A stretch of 64,000 nt of DNA from Microbacterium sp. LCT-H2 (GCF_001866135.1 NZ_MODW01000006.1:101226-165225); one strand, 5' to 3'. Positions 8,176-15,811 are shown, counted from the first letter of the stretch. Numbers and translations are program-made. Notes: generated by a model from the sequence alone, not told the origin.

Positions 8176-9354
8176 ATGGAGCAGCCCGCGTCGTTCATCG
8201 CCGACCTCGTTCGGCGTCGGCTCCGGACGGAGGGGGTGGATCCGGCGACCGACCCGGAGCGGGCGCGGGAGGTCACCCGGGCGGAGGTGCGGCGTCACGA
8301 TGATCGGGCGCTCGCGCGGGGCGGCGTGCTCGTCGAGGACGAGGCGGCGTGCGTGCGGGACGTGCTGGCGGCGGTGAGTGGCTTCGGTGCTCTGCAGCCG
8401 CTGCTCGACGACCCGGGTATCGAGGAGGTGTGGGTCAACGGCGACGGGGCCGTGCACACGGCGCGGGGTGGGGTGGCGGAGCGGACGGGGTTGCGGCTGG
8501 ACGAGGCGACGGTGCGGGATCTGGTGGAGAGGATGCTGCAGGCGACGGGACGGCGCGTGGACATCGGCCAGCCGTTCGTCGATGCCTCGCTCCCGGACGG
8601 CTCGCGGCTGCACGTGGCGATCGCCGACGTCGTGCGCGGGTCGTGGGTGGTCAACATCCGCAAGTTCCTTCCCGGGCACCGCTCGCTCGATGCGCTCACG
8701 GCACAGGGCGCGCTGACTCCCGAGGCCGCACGGGCCCTCGGTGAGGCGATGCGGACGGGAGCATCCGTGATCGTGTCAGGGGCGACCCATGCGGGCAAGA
8801 CGACGATGCTCGGAGCGCTGCTCGCCGCCTGCGCGGCCGAACAGCGCATCATCACGGCGGAGGAGACGTTCGAGCTCGCGGTGGACGGCCCCGATGTTGT
8901 GGCGCTGCAGGGGCGTCAGCCGAGCCTGGAAGGCACGGGCGAGATCACGCTGCGGCGGTTGGTGAAGGAGGCCTTGCGAATGCGACCGGACCGGCTCGTG
9001 GTGGGGGAGGTGCGGGATGCGGAGGCCCTCGACCTCGTGCTCGCACTGAACACCGGGGTGCCCGGGGCCTGCACGGTCCACGCCAACTCCGCCGCGGAGG
9101 CACTCGACAAGCTGTGCCTGCTGCCCCTGCTCGCCGGCCGGAACATCGACCGCGGCTTCGTCGCTCCGGCGATCGCGTCGTCCGTCGATCTCGTCGTGCA
9201 CTGCACGCGCGATGCGGCAGGGCGTCGATACGTCGAGGAGATCGTCGCCCCGACGGGTGAGGTGGTCGAGGGGCGGGTGCTCAGCACGCCGGTCTTCGGA
9301 GCCGGGCGACCCCTCGACCGAGCGGCCGCGGCCGGGACGGGGGTTCTCGCATGA
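8176..9354 (+). CDS. tadA: Tad/Flp pilus assembly ATPase TadA (CpaF family)
   Basis: Hexameric secretion ATPase that powers Flp-type pilus assembly at the cytoplasmic membrane; 392 aa. Conserved segments are FGALQPLLDDPGIEEVWVNG, the Walker A loop GATHAGKTT (a variant of GGTGSGKTT), the Asp box and Walker B region LRMRPDRLVVGEVRDAEALD, and the His box ACTVHANS. ATG at 8176 is followed by tadB with an ATGA overlap. No tadZ/cpaE gene is seen immediately upstream; a lipoprotein gene faces the other way. Confidence 0.93.
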   Translation: MEQPASFIADLVRRRLRTEGVDPATDPERAREVTRAEVRRHDDRALARGGVLVEDEAACVRDVLAAVSGFGALQPLLDDPGIEEVWVNGDGAVHTARGGVAERTGLRLDEATVRDLVERMLQATGRRVDIGQPFVDASLPDGSRLHVAIADVVRGSWVVNIRKFLPGHRSLDALTAQGALTPEAARALGEAMRTGASVIVSGATHAGKTTMLGALLAACAAEQRIITAEETFELAVDGPDVVALQGRQPSLEGTGEITLRRLVKEALRMRPDRLVVGEVRDAEALDLVLALNTGVPGACTVHANSAAEALDKLCLLPLLAGRNIDRGFVAPAIASSVDLVVHCTRDAAGRRYVEEIVAPTGEVVEGRVLSTPVFGAGRPLDRAAAAGTGVLA

Positions 9355-10208
9355 CGATCCTCCTCGGGACGACGCTCGCGGCCGGCGTGCTGCTGATCCT
9401 GTCACCGTGGCTGTGGCCGGCGGGGGAACGCTCCTCGACTGCTCCGCATCGCGGTCGTCTGGCTCGTCTCGCGGGCGAGGCGGGGTTCCCGGCGGTGCAG
9501 ACCCGCTCTCTCCTGATCGGCGTCGCCGGTTCCGCGCTCGGCGCCGCCTCCCTCGCCTGGCTCGTCACGGGAAGCGCCGCTCTCGCGATTCTCGCCGGGC
9601 TGGCCGGAGGCGCGGCGCCGATCGCCTACCTGCGTGGCCGCCGTCTGCGGCTGCGACGTCTCCGGCGCCAGCTCTGGCCCGACGTCTGCGACCTGCTGAT
9701 TGCCGCGATCCGCGTCGGCCTGTCGCTCCCCGATGCGGTGGCCACCCTCGCGGAATCGGCTCCACCGCCGCTCCGCCCCGCGTTCGACGCGTTCGCACGG
9801 GATCTGCGGAGCAGCGGACGGTTCGACGCCAGCCTGGACCGGCTGAAGGCCATCCTCGCTGATCCTCTCGGCGACCGGATCATCGAGACGTTGCGGATGG
9901 CGCGGCAGGTCGGCGGCACCGAGCTCATCGTCGTGTTGCGGGCGCTCTCCTCGTCGGTGCGTGCCGACGCGGCACTCCGCGGCGAGGTCGAGGCGCGGCA
10001 GTCCTGGATCCGCGGGGCGGCCGTCCTCGGGGCCGTGGCGCCGTGGGTGATCCTCACTCTCCTGATTCTGCGCCCGGAGGGGGCGAAGGCCTATGGCACG
10101 CCGGAAGGGATCGCCGTCATCGTCGTGGGCGCGGTCGTGTCCGTCGTCGCGTTCCGCCTCATGATCCGAATCGGTCGGCTGCCCGAGCCGCGTCGGTGGT
10201 TCGGGTGA
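9351..10208 (+). CDS. tadB: Tad pilus inner-membrane platform protein TadB
   Basis: Type II/IV secretion-system F-family platform protein, 285 aa. It has an N-terminal membrane segment, a cytoplasmic region (LWPDVCDLLIAAIRVGLSLPDAVATLAE ... RMARQVGGTELIVVLRALS) and two C-terminal hydrophobic segments (about residues 220-275). With TadC it forms the membrane platform on which TadA acts. Both ends overlap their neighbours (ATGA at 9351, GTGA at 10205), so expression is translationally coupled. Confidence 0.88.
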   Translation: MTILLGTTLAAGVLLILSPWLWPAGERSSTAPHRGRLARLAGEAGFPAVQTRSLLIGVAGSALGAASLAWLVTGSAALAILAGLAGGAAPIAYLRGRRLRLRRLRRQLWPDVCDLLIAAIRVGLSLPDAVATLAESAPPPLRPAFDAFARDLRSSGRFDASLDRLKAILADPLGDRIIETLRMARQVGGTELIVVLRALSSSVRADAALRGEVEARQSWIRGAAVLGAVAPWVILTLLILRPEGAKAYGTPEGIAVIVVGAVVSVVAFRLMIRIGRLPEPRRWFG

Positions 10209-11143
10209 GCGGGCTCTCCGCGCTCGCGGTGGCCCTGCTCCTCGGCGGGGGATTCGCCGCGGGTGTCCTCTCGCTTCTGGCAGGCCTCCCGCGGTGGCGG
10301 GCGGCGTCGCTCGCGTCGCGGATCGCGCCGTACGTGCGGGACGTCGTCGACGACGAGGTGTTGCCGCGGGAGGCCTTCCCTCGGCCCGGCACCCTGTCCG
10401 CCGGAGGGTTCCGCCTCGGTGCGCGCGGTGCGCAGGCGCTCGACCGTCTGCTCGGTGGGACGGAAGCTCTCCGACGGCGGCTCGCGCAGGCCGGGTCGAC
10501 ACTCGATCCTGTCGCCTTCCGCGGTCGTCAGCTCGTGGTTATCATGGGCGGAATCGCCGCCGGGGCGCTCGCCGTCATCGTTCTCGTCGTGATCGGTCGG
10601 TGGTCGCTTCCGGTCGGGTCGATCCCGCTCCTCGCGGGAGCGGCAGCTGGTGTGGCGTACGACCTGCGACTGTCGGCGCGGGTGCGTGCGCGGAAGGTGC
10701 GTCTGACGGAGGAGTTGCCGACGACGCTGGAGTTCCTGGCGCTCTGTCTCTCGGCGGGAGAGGGGTTTCTCGATGCTGTGAAGCGCGTGGCCGGTGTGGG
10801 ATCCGGGGAGCTCACGGTCGAGCTGCGTCGCGTAGTACTGGAAGTCGGGACGGGGTCGCCGCTGGCGGACGCGCTGAGTGCCATGGCGGCCCGGCTGGAG
10901 CTGCCGGGGCTCACGCGGGCCGTGGACCAGATCGTCGCCGCGCTCGAACACGGAGCGCCGCTCGCCGCCGTCCTGCGCGCGCAGGCCGATGACACGCGGG
11001 AGGAGGCCAAGCGCACGCTCATCGAGCAGGCCGGACGGAAGGAGATCTTCATGCTCCTGCCGCTGGTGTTCCTGATCCTGCCGTTGTCCGTCGTGTTCGC
11101 GATCTACCCCGGGCTGTTCATCCTGCGCCTCGGCATCGGGTGA
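10205..11143 (+). CDS. tadC: Tad pilus inner-membrane platform protein TadC
   Basis: Second F-family (T2SSF) platform protein, 312 aa. The motif region reads LPTTLEFLALCLSAGEGFLDAVKRVAG, followed by hydrophobic segments near 270-310 (EIFMLLPLVFLILPLSVVFAI). GTG at 10205 is chosen because it overlaps the tadB stop (GTGA) and the protein begins there with a membrane segment; the frame is open further upstream inside tadB. This is the last gene of the first Tad block; the pilin and TadE-type genes resume only at 12992. Confidence 0.87.
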   Translation: MSGLSALAVALLLGGGFAAGVLSLLAGLPRWRAASLASRIAPYVRDVVDDEVLPREAFPRPGTLSAGGFRLGARGAQALDRLLGGTEALRRRLAQAGSTLDPVAFRGRQLVVIMGGIAAGALAVIVLVVIGRWSLPVGSIPLLAGAAAGVAYDLRLSARVRARKVRLTEELPTTLEFLALCLSAGEGFLDAVKRVAGVGSGELTVELRRVVLEVGTGSPLADALSAMAARLELPGLTRAVDQIVAALEHGAPLAAVLRAQADDTREEAKRTLIEQAGRKEIFMLLPLVFLILPLSVVFAIYPGLFILRLGIG

Positions 11144-11183
11144 GTGGTCGGCCGAAGGCGTCCCGGGGGCTTACCGTTTGACT

Positions 11184-11480
11184 ATGGGAAGTCTCGAGTA
11201 CAACAGCTCTCGTCCGCCGATCGACGTCGAGGACACCCTGCTGGCGCATCTGAAGATCGTGATCTCCACCAAGCTCCGTCGCCAGGAGAGCTTCATGATG
11301 ACGTGGCCATCGGGGAAGAAGAGCCCCGGCCGGCTCTCCGCGTGGATGCACCCGGCCATCCCGCTGGTGCTCGAGTTCGACGCCGACCCGGTCCCGGCGA
11401 TCGACCCGGCCCGGGTCAGCCACATGATGGAGCGCTTGAACGCGCGCGGCGAGCTCCTCATCGACGAGTTCACCTCCTGA
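11184..11480 (+). CDS. Small conserved protein, DUF7882-like (often mislabelled DNA ligase)
   Basis: 98-aa soluble protein opening MGSLEYNSSRPPIDVEDTLL, with the basic central segment LKIVISTKLRRQESFMMTW and ISP-type GRLSAWMHPAIPLVLEF. I recall this pattern from a small family common in Microbacteriaceae that is often wrongly named ATP-dependent DNA ligase; no ligase motif is present. ATG at 11184 lies 6 bases after the TACCGT of CTTACCGT, so it may be leaderless. It sits alone between tadC and genes on the other strand. Confidence 0.7.
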   Translation: MGSLEYNSSRPPIDVEDTLLAHLKIVISTKLRRQESFMMTWPSGKKSPGRLSAWMHPAIPLVLEFDADPVPAIDPARVSHMMERLNARGELLIDEFTS

Positions 11481-11503
11481 CGCTGCCGCGGCTTCTCGCG
11501 CGC

Positions 11504-11776
11504 TCAGACGTCCCAGTCCGGCAATCCCCCGAGGTCTGCGGCGAGGCTTCCCTCGCCGGATACTTTGACCTGGAAGAGGAACACCCGCGAAGTCGGGTGG
11601 ACGAGGACGCTCGCGAGGCCGTCCGATGTGGCGAACGAGACGAACGTGGGTTCGACGCGTGCCGCGGCTTCGATCCGCTCCCGGAGGGCGACGACATCCG
11701 TGCCGCGAGGCAGGGGATAGGTCAGCCCGTCGATCTCGACCCGCGCCCGCATCTCATCGTCAGGTCCGGGGCGCAT
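11504..11776 (-). CDS. Small hypothetical protein
   Basis: 90-aa acidic soluble protein without a motif I recognise. It has alternating beta-like segments (VEIDGLTYPLP, TFVSFATSDGLASVLVHP, RVFLFQVKVSGEG). A second in-frame ATG at 11752 (MRARVEIDG) would give 82 aa and may be the true start, as neither has a clear ribosome binding site. Downstream neighbours on the same strand (11787-12689) are also small genes. Coding status is supported by amino-acid composition and GC-rich third positions only. Confidence 0.55.
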   Translation of the reverse strand: MRPGPDDEMRARVEIDGLTYPLPRGTDVVALRERIEAAARVEPTFVSFATSDGLASVLVHPTSRVFLFQVKVSGEGSLAADLGGLPDWDV

Positions 11777-11786
11777 GCGTGACAGG

Positions 11787-11969
11787 CTATCCCTCGTCGT
11801 GGTGTCCGGACCCGGGGTTGTGCGATTCGCGCGACGGGGGTACAGAACCCCGCCGCTTCGCCCTCCGGGCGCCGACGACGATGACGATGATGACGGCGAC
11901 GAGGATCACCACGCCGACGACGATCGCGATCAGCACCGGAATCGACGGCAGCAGAGGGTTGGGTTCCAT
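11787..11969 (-). CDS. Small single-pass membrane protein
   Basis: 60-aa protein: short N-terminus with Pro, one 24-residue hydrophobic helix rich in Val/Ile (IAIVVGVVILVAVIIVIVVG), a basic stop-transfer stretch RRAKRRG and a polar, His-containing tail. Function unknown. Its simple architecture is typical of small actinobacterial membrane proteins. It is the distal gene of a minus-strand group with the 12054-12395 gene, 84 bases away. Confidence 0.6.
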   Translation of the reverse strand: MEPNPLLPSIPVLIAIVVGVVILVAVIIVIVVGARRAKRRGSVPPSRESHNPGSGHHDEG

Positions 11970-12053
11970 GAGGTGGGAGCCTATTGCGTTCCGTCGCTTT
12001 CGGACAGGCAGCGACGCAGCCCGCCCGGATGCACCGTCTCGGCATGAGCGGCC

Positions 12054-12395
12054 TCACCTCGAGATCCACCTCACACCGTCGATGTCGGGCGGTAACCGAG
12101 TTGCAGCGTTCGTCTCGAGCTCTTCTACCAGGGGAATGAGGACCTCCCAGAGCGCCCAATGCTGCGGTGTACCCGTTTCTCCTGGTGTCTTGTCACTGCG
12201 CATATGGGTCGGAAGTGGCGTACGCCAACCGAAGCGCGACCCGGCGGAGTCTGTAACCTGCAGCGTCAACGACTCGCCGTCGGCTTCCAGATGCGTCAAC
12301 TCGAGTTCCGCCGGCACCACGATCGTCCCGTGCGCCTTATCCCATTCTTCGCGGACCGCTGAGAGAAAGGTCTCTGCATTCACGTCGCTACCCAT
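12054..12395 (-). CDS. Hypothetical cytoplasmic protein
   Basis: 113-aa protein with no signal peptide or membrane segment and no domain I recognise. It begins MGSDVNAETFLSAVREEWDKAHG and ends in IDGVRWISR. The ATG at 12395 lies within the last codons of the preceding (frameshifted) secreted-protein gene, a 16-base overlap that implies co-transcription and probably coupling. The surrounding 0.65 kb is visibly less GC-rich than its neighbours, consistent with an acquired pair of genes. Confidence 0.6.
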   Translation of the reverse strand: MGSDVNAETFLSAVREEWDKAHGTIVVPAELELTHLEADGESLTLQVTDSAGSRFGWRTPLPTHMRSDKTPGETGTPQHWALWEVLIPLVEELETNAATRLPPDIDGVRWISR

Positions 12396-12689
12396 GCGTA
12401 GTGCTGCCCTTCAGCCCGCAACGTTAATGACCCACTGGGGACACACCGTGACGTGGTTCCATTGCCCGCGCGAGCAACGATCGGCTGTGCAATATTATCG
12501 GCCCACGTCGAGACGATCCGATAGGCCGTGTCACCCACGGCCATCGCTGCGCGGTCGTCGGATCGTCGCCCGCTCGGACTCGACGGGTGGTTGAGCCGCT
12601 GCCGGTGCGACGCCAGTTCCCAGCATCGCGACGGCAGCAACCAACGCCATCCCTGCACGCCATTCACACTTCTCCGAAATCCCCATCAT
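12380..12689 (-). pseudogene. Small secreted protein, apparent frameshift
   Basis: The first part (ATG at 12689) encodes 52 codons, including a good signal peptide: basic start, hydrophobic core GMALVAAVAMLGTG and cleavage-like VAPAAAQ, then a stop at 12531. A second frame picks up as AVGDTAYRIVSTWADN and runs to TGA at 12380, overlapping the next gene. Total length is one base over a multiple of three, so one inserted base would explain the break; the joined product would be about 102 aa with a single Cys in the mature region. It could be decayed, an error, or two unrelated frames. Confidence 0.5.
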
Positions 12690-12943
12690 CGCTCGATGGC
12701 TCGCACCTGCGGGCCAGCGTCACAGTCACCTCGAAGTGATCAGGTGTCTGTCACCTCATCGCGTCCGGCTGCGGACGTGTGGTGCCTGCGTGGCTAGACG
12801 GGCTTCGGCACGGCGCGAAGTGCACGTGAATCACGGATGCGCTCGGTGACTTCTGGCACGATCTGGCAAGCCGGCTCCGGCTCGGACAAAGACCGCCTCG
12901 AACTGGTGTCGCCGCGTGAGGGCGCGGGTCACCCGCACGGCCC
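12690..12943. other. Intergenic stretch without a supported gene
   Basis: About 250 bases (300 to the next start codon) between the frameshifted secreted gene and the flp-like gene. It contains a direct repeat of GTCACCTC (around 12719 and 12748) and an imperfect CAGGTG/CACCTC dyad, but no reading frame with convincing composition on either strand. The promoter for the second Tad block lies at its right end. Confidence 0.6.
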
Positions 12944-12953
12944 TGTGGATAAC
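12944..12953 (+). promoter_or_regulatory. TGTGGATAAC element 48 bases before the flp-like gene
   Basis: Second copy of the element found at 8128-8137, again followed by TCCGC after one extra base and again starting 48 bases before the start codon. Matching position and sequence in front of the two Tad blocks argues for a common regulator or promoter architecture. Confidence 0.5.
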
Positions 12954-12991
12954 GTCCGCACCGCGACGGCTCTCCGATGCACACTGGCGGC

Positions 12992-13171
12992 ATGATCTCT
13001 CGTGCGCGCTCGATGCTCCGTGCCCTTCAGGATGACGAACGGGGAGACGTGCCCGGCTGGGTGCTCGTCACATTGATGACCGCGGGCCTCGTCGTGCTCA
13101 TCTGGGCGGTCGCCGGGCCTGCGCTCACCTCCCTCTTCGAGCAGGCCATCCAGCGGGTGTCGGGGCTCTGA
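12992..13171 (+). CDS. Flp-like small membrane protein of the Tad locus
   Basis: 59-aa protein in the position of the major pilin: polar N-terminus with DDERGDVPG, then one hydrophobic helix (WVLVTLMTAGLVVLIWAVAG) and a short amphipathic tail LTSLFEQAIQRVSGL. Size and layout match actinobacterial Flp-type pilins. However, the class III processing motif (Gly followed four residues later by Glu-Tyr) is absent, so it may be processed differently or not at all. ATG at 12992 is preferred over 12977 because the positively charged MISRARS start fits. The TadE gene follows 1 base after the stop. Confidence 0.7.
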   Translation: MISRARSMLRALQDDERGDVPGWVLVTLMTAGLVVLIWAVAGPALTSLFEQAIQRVSGL

Positions 13172-13172
13172 C

Positions 13173-13574
13173 ATGCGTGCGCCTGCGGGGGTGACCGAAG
13201 ACCGCGGATCGAATCCGGTGGAGTTCCTCCTCGTCGGCACCCTGCTCACCGCGCTCACCCTCGCAGTGCTGCAACTGGCGTTCGCGATCTACGTGCGCAA
13301 CGTCGTCCATGACGCCGCGGTCGAGGGGGCGTACTACGCGGCTCTCGCAGACACGACAGCCGCGGAAGGGGAGGAGCGGGCGCGCGAGGTCATCCGTCGC
13401 GCGGTCGGCCCCTCCTACGCGGACGACATCACGGTGGCCTCGGCGCGGCGAGCGGGACAGGAGACCGTCGAGGTCCGGATCCGGACGATGCTCCCGGTGT
13501 TCGGCCTCGTCGGCGTCCCTGCGGCCTTGCAGGTGGAGGCCCACGCACCGGCGGAGTCCTTCGATGCGCGATGA
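13173..13574 (+). CDS. tadE: TadE-like pseudopilin
   Basis: 133-aa TadE-family minor pilin. It has the prepilin-type cleavage motif G-SNPVEF (G12, E17, F18) followed by a hydrophobic helix (LLVGTLLTALTLAVLQLAFAIYV) and RNVVHDAAVEGAYYAA, typical of TadE. The rest is a small extracytoplasmic domain. Its last 11 bases overlap the next TadE-like gene. Processing would need a TadV-type peptidase, which is not in this window. Confidence 0.85.
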   Translation: MRAPAGVTEDRGSNPVEFLLVGTLLTALTLAVLQLAFAIYVRNVVHDAAVEGAYYAALADTTAAEGEERAREVIRRAVGPSYADDITVASARRAGQETVEVRIRTMLPVFGLVGVPAALQVEAHAPAESFDAR

Positions 13575-13998
13575 CGCCGGGTCGAGCTCGCTCGAGTTCA
13601 TCGCCGTCGGTGTGATCATGCTCGTGCCGCTGCTGTACCTCGTGATCGCCGTGGGGTCGGTGCAGGAGCAGTCGCTGGGCGTCGAGGCCGCGGCGCGGCA
13701 GGCCGCACGTGCCATCGCGTCGGCACCCGACTTGTCGGCGGCGGCCGGCCGCGGGGAGCGAGTGCTGGAGGGGATCGTCGAGGAGTACGGCATCGACCCC
13801 GGCGCGGTCGACGTCGAGGTCTCCTGTCGGCCCCGTCCATCGCCCTGCCCGGCGGCGGGGACGACGGTGGTCGTCACGGTCTCGACGCGGGTGCCGCTGC
13901 CGCTGGTGCCGGGCGTGCTCGGACTCGACAAGGCGACGTCCGTCCCCGTGGAGGCCGTATCGGTGCAGAAGGTGTCTCGGCGATGGGGCGCGGGATGA
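13564..13998 (+). CDS. Second TadE/TadF-like pseudopilin
   Basis: 144-aa protein with the same architecture as its neighbour: cleavage motif G-SSSLEF (G6, E11, F12), hydrophobic helix (FIAVGVIMLVPLLYLVIAVG) and the segment EAAARQAARAIASAPD. The extracytoplasmic part contains two Cys in SCRPRPSPCP, which could form a small disulfide loop. ATG at 13564 is set by homology and by the overlap with the tadE end (ATGCGCGATGA). Confidence 0.83.
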   Translation: MRDDAGSSSLEFIAVGVIMLVPLLYLVIAVGSVQEQSLGVEAAARQAARAIASAPDLSAAAGRGERVLEGIVEEYGIDPGAVDVEVSCRPRPSPCPAAGTTVVVTVSTRVPLPLVPGVLGLDKATSVPVEAVSVQKVSRRWGAG

Positions 13999-14435
13999 GG
14001 GGACGCGTGCCGGCCCTGAAGCAGCACGGAGAGGGCGACGACGACGGGAGCGTGCTGCTGCTCGTGCTCGGCTACCTCGTCCTTGCGCTCGCGGTGCTCT
14101 TCGTGTGCGTCTGCGCCACCGACCTCTACATCGCCCAGAAGCGGCTGGACGGTCTCGCCGATGCGGCGGCGCTCGCCGGAGCGGACGGCTTCACGCTGCA
14201 GGTGGAGGGGGAGGTGCCCCGGGCGACGCTCACCGACGCGGGGGTGGCCGAGCAGGCGCTGCCGCTCGTCCTCGGAGCGGGGTTCGAGGCGACCGTCGTC
14301 GATGCGGGAACCCCGGACGGTGTGAGCGCGCGCATCACCGTCGCGGCGACCTGGCACCCGCCGCTGCTCTCGCCGTTCGTGCCGGACGGGGTGACGCTGC
14401 AGGCGACGGCCACGAGCCGGACGGCGCTGCGCTGA
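13983..14435 (+). CDS. TadG/Flp-associated pilus assembly membrane protein
   Basis: 150-aa protein with an N-terminal hydrophobic helix (VLLLVLGYLVLALAVLFVCVC), then ATDLYIAQKRLDGLADAAALAGADG, the pattern of TadG-like proteins (helicase/secretion neighbourhood TadE-like). A beta-rich extracytoplasmic domain follows. It overlaps the previous gene by 16 bases, so all four genes of this block are packed as one operon. ATG at 13983 or 13995 (MRGRVPALK) are both possible. Confidence 0.78.
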   Translation: MGRGMRGRVPALKQHGEGDDDGSVLLLVLGYLVLALAVLFVCVCATDLYIAQKRLDGLADAAALAGADGFTLQVEGEVPRATLTDAGVAEQALPLVLGAGFEATVVDAGTPDGVSARITVAATWHPPLLSPFVPDGVTLQATATSRTALR

Positions 14436-14678
14436 GTCGCACGCCGAGCGTTCGCCGTCTGCCCGACGAGGCCTCTCGATCGTCCGCGATGTCTGCGTCG
14501 GAGGAGGCGTCAGGGACCAGTGCAGCAGACGAGGAATACTGATATGAAACGGACAAAAGTTGTGGTCATGTGAGGCGTGAAACACTTCATGTGCATAACA
14601 TTCGGTATCAGAAGTCGCGCTTGCTCAGATGAGCCGGAGCGCAGCGCGCGCATGCATCGTTGTCGAAAGGTCCCGAAC
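14436..14678. other. Lower-GC intergenic stretch before the secreted cassette
   Basis: 243 bases, clearly richer in A and T than its surroundings. It carries TGAA-ACAC-TTCA and other short dyads around 14580 and probably the promoter of the three-gene cassette. A 9-codon ATG frame at 14543 is too short to support. No gene or terminator with a T tract is seen. Confidence 0.45.
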
Positions 14679-15092
14679 GTGAATGCAAGAGAAGTGAGAC
14701 CGCGCGGACGACGCAACAACGGGGTGCGAAACGCGGTGATTGCAGCCCTATTGGCGCTCGTGCTCGGATTCGTTGCCGTACCGACTGCTGCCTTCGCGGC
14801 CGACCGGTGGTATGCCTCGGGTGTGGCGAGATCCGAAGGCCAGCCTGCACTCTCCCGGCAGGTGACCCTCAACGGCGCTCGCGGCGGGGCGGCATCGAAC
14901 TATATGCGCTTCCATCTGGTCAATACCTACTCCTGGCAGGGCCAGATCGCTAGTTCTGTCGTGGACGGGCACTCCACAAGCTTCAGTCATGCGAAGGTCT
15001 CGAGAGCTTTCAGCAACTGCTGGTGGGACTACCCGGAAGGGAACATCCCGAAGAGCCAGAAGATCGGCGTTTCATGCGCGTACACCAATTGA
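14679..15092 (+). CDS. Secreted small protein of unknown function
   Basis: 137-aa protein: basic N-terminus (RPRGRRNNGVR), hydrophobic core and signal-peptidase site AFA-ADRWY, leaving a mature protein of about 97 aa. The mature part is rich in Ser, Trp and Tyr, with only two Cys, both near the C-terminus (NCWWDYPEG ... VSCAYTN) and likely disulfide-bonded. I do not recognise the family. GTG at 14679 is chosen because GAAAGG lies 8 bases upstream; earlier in-frame ATGs (14577, 14652) would add a long polar stretch before the signal peptide. It overlaps the next gene by 19 bases. Confidence 0.7.
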   Translation: MNAREVRPRGRRNNGVRNAVIAALLALVLGFVAVPTAAFAADRWYASGVARSEGQPALSRQVTLNGARGGAASNYMRFHLVNTYSWQGQIASSVVDGHSTSFSHAKVSRAFSNCWWDYPEGNIPKSQKIGVSCAYTN

Positions 15093-15811
15093 GCTCCGGG
15101 TCACGTCGCGTGCGAGTGGTCACTGGAGCGGCGATAGCGGCAGCTGCGATCGTCGGCGTTGGACTAGGCGTCACCACCCAGGGCGGCGCCCCGGTGGCGC
15201 GAGGTCCACGGATGGCAGCCGCTGCTGCGGTGATCGACAGGCTGGGGAGCGTAGAGAGGCCCACTGACGTGCTCCCGGCTGGTATCGACCTTGAGGAACT
15301 GGATGAGACCGTCGATTCGACGAGTATCCGTCTACTAGGTCAGGACGAGGTGTCTTCATATTGGATGGGTACGAAAGAGGGTGGCGATGTCTGTCTGATC
15401 ACGGACTTCGTACAGGACGTGTCGGCGGTGGCCTGCACCAGTCCGGAGCGATTGCAGCAGAAGGGCATGGCCTGGTCCCTCGCGGGGGACCCCGCATCGG
15501 ACGGCTATCGGGCAATTGTGGCATTGGTGTTGCCTGACATCGCCGCGCCGGACGAGATGCGAGTAAACCTCGTGAAGACCGCTGCGGAGCTTCCGGATCG
15601 CGCCGAAGCAGAAGCGACGCGGGTGTGGGATGAGGTGTCCCCAAATTTGCTGATCGCGGACGCTTCAGCCCTCGATCCCCGCCTGCAGTACGTGATCCCT
15701 TTCAGTCAGCCATCGGATGAGTCGGCCGTCAATGCGGTTGGCATCACCTTCGTCTTTGATCCATCGACGGTGCCGGCAACCAAGAGGCTCGAGAAGAGGT
15801 CGACTGACTGA
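15074..15811 (+). CDS. Membrane-anchored extracytoplasmic protein, unknown function
   Basis: 245 aa with an uncleaved-looking N-terminal membrane segment (VVTGAAIAAAAIVGVGLGVTT, after a basic RRVRV) and a 200-residue extracytoplasmic domain. The segment SIRLLGQDEVSSYWMG, then VCLITDF and VACTSPERL, resembles the lipoprotein encoded next (SARWVG, VWLAKGKEHPVCFLSY, SACGSGG), so the two probably share a domain. The ATG at 15074 lies inside the previous gene, and the stop shares a base with the next ATG. Not recognised by family. Confidence 0.68.
   Translation: MRVHQLSSGSRRVRVVTGAAIAAAAIVGVGLGVTTQGGAPVARGPRMAAAAAVIDRLGSVERPTDVLPAGIDLEELDETVDSTSIRLLGQDEVSSYWMGTKEGGDVCLITDFVQDVSAVACTSPERLQQKGMAWSLAGDPASDGYRAIVALVLPDIAAPDEMRVNLVKTAAELPDRAEAEATRVWDEVSPNLLIADASALDPRLQYVIPFSQPSDESAVNAVGITFVFDPSTVPATKRLEKRSTD

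Noticed and set aside
8128..12952. Replication origin, because of two DnaA-box sequences
   Set aside because: Only two boxes, 4.8 kb apart, with no dnaA, dnaN, gyrB or AT-rich unwinding region; their fixed distance to start codons fits promoters better.
12751..12993. 80-codon minus-strand ORF before the flp-like gene
   Set aside because: Composition is shadow-like (Arg, Pro, Ser, Cys), there is no ribosome binding site, and it spans the promoter element of the flp-like gene.
14577..14678. Earlier starts for the secreted protein at 14577 or 14652
   Set aside because: They place a long polar stretch before the signal peptide; GTG at 14679 has a GAAAGG site and gives a normal signal length.
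14679..15092. Lactococcin 972-type bacteriocin
   Set aside because: Size and Trp/Tyr content are suggestive, but the sequence lacks the family's C-terminal pattern and the usual large membrane protein and ABC transporter do not follow.
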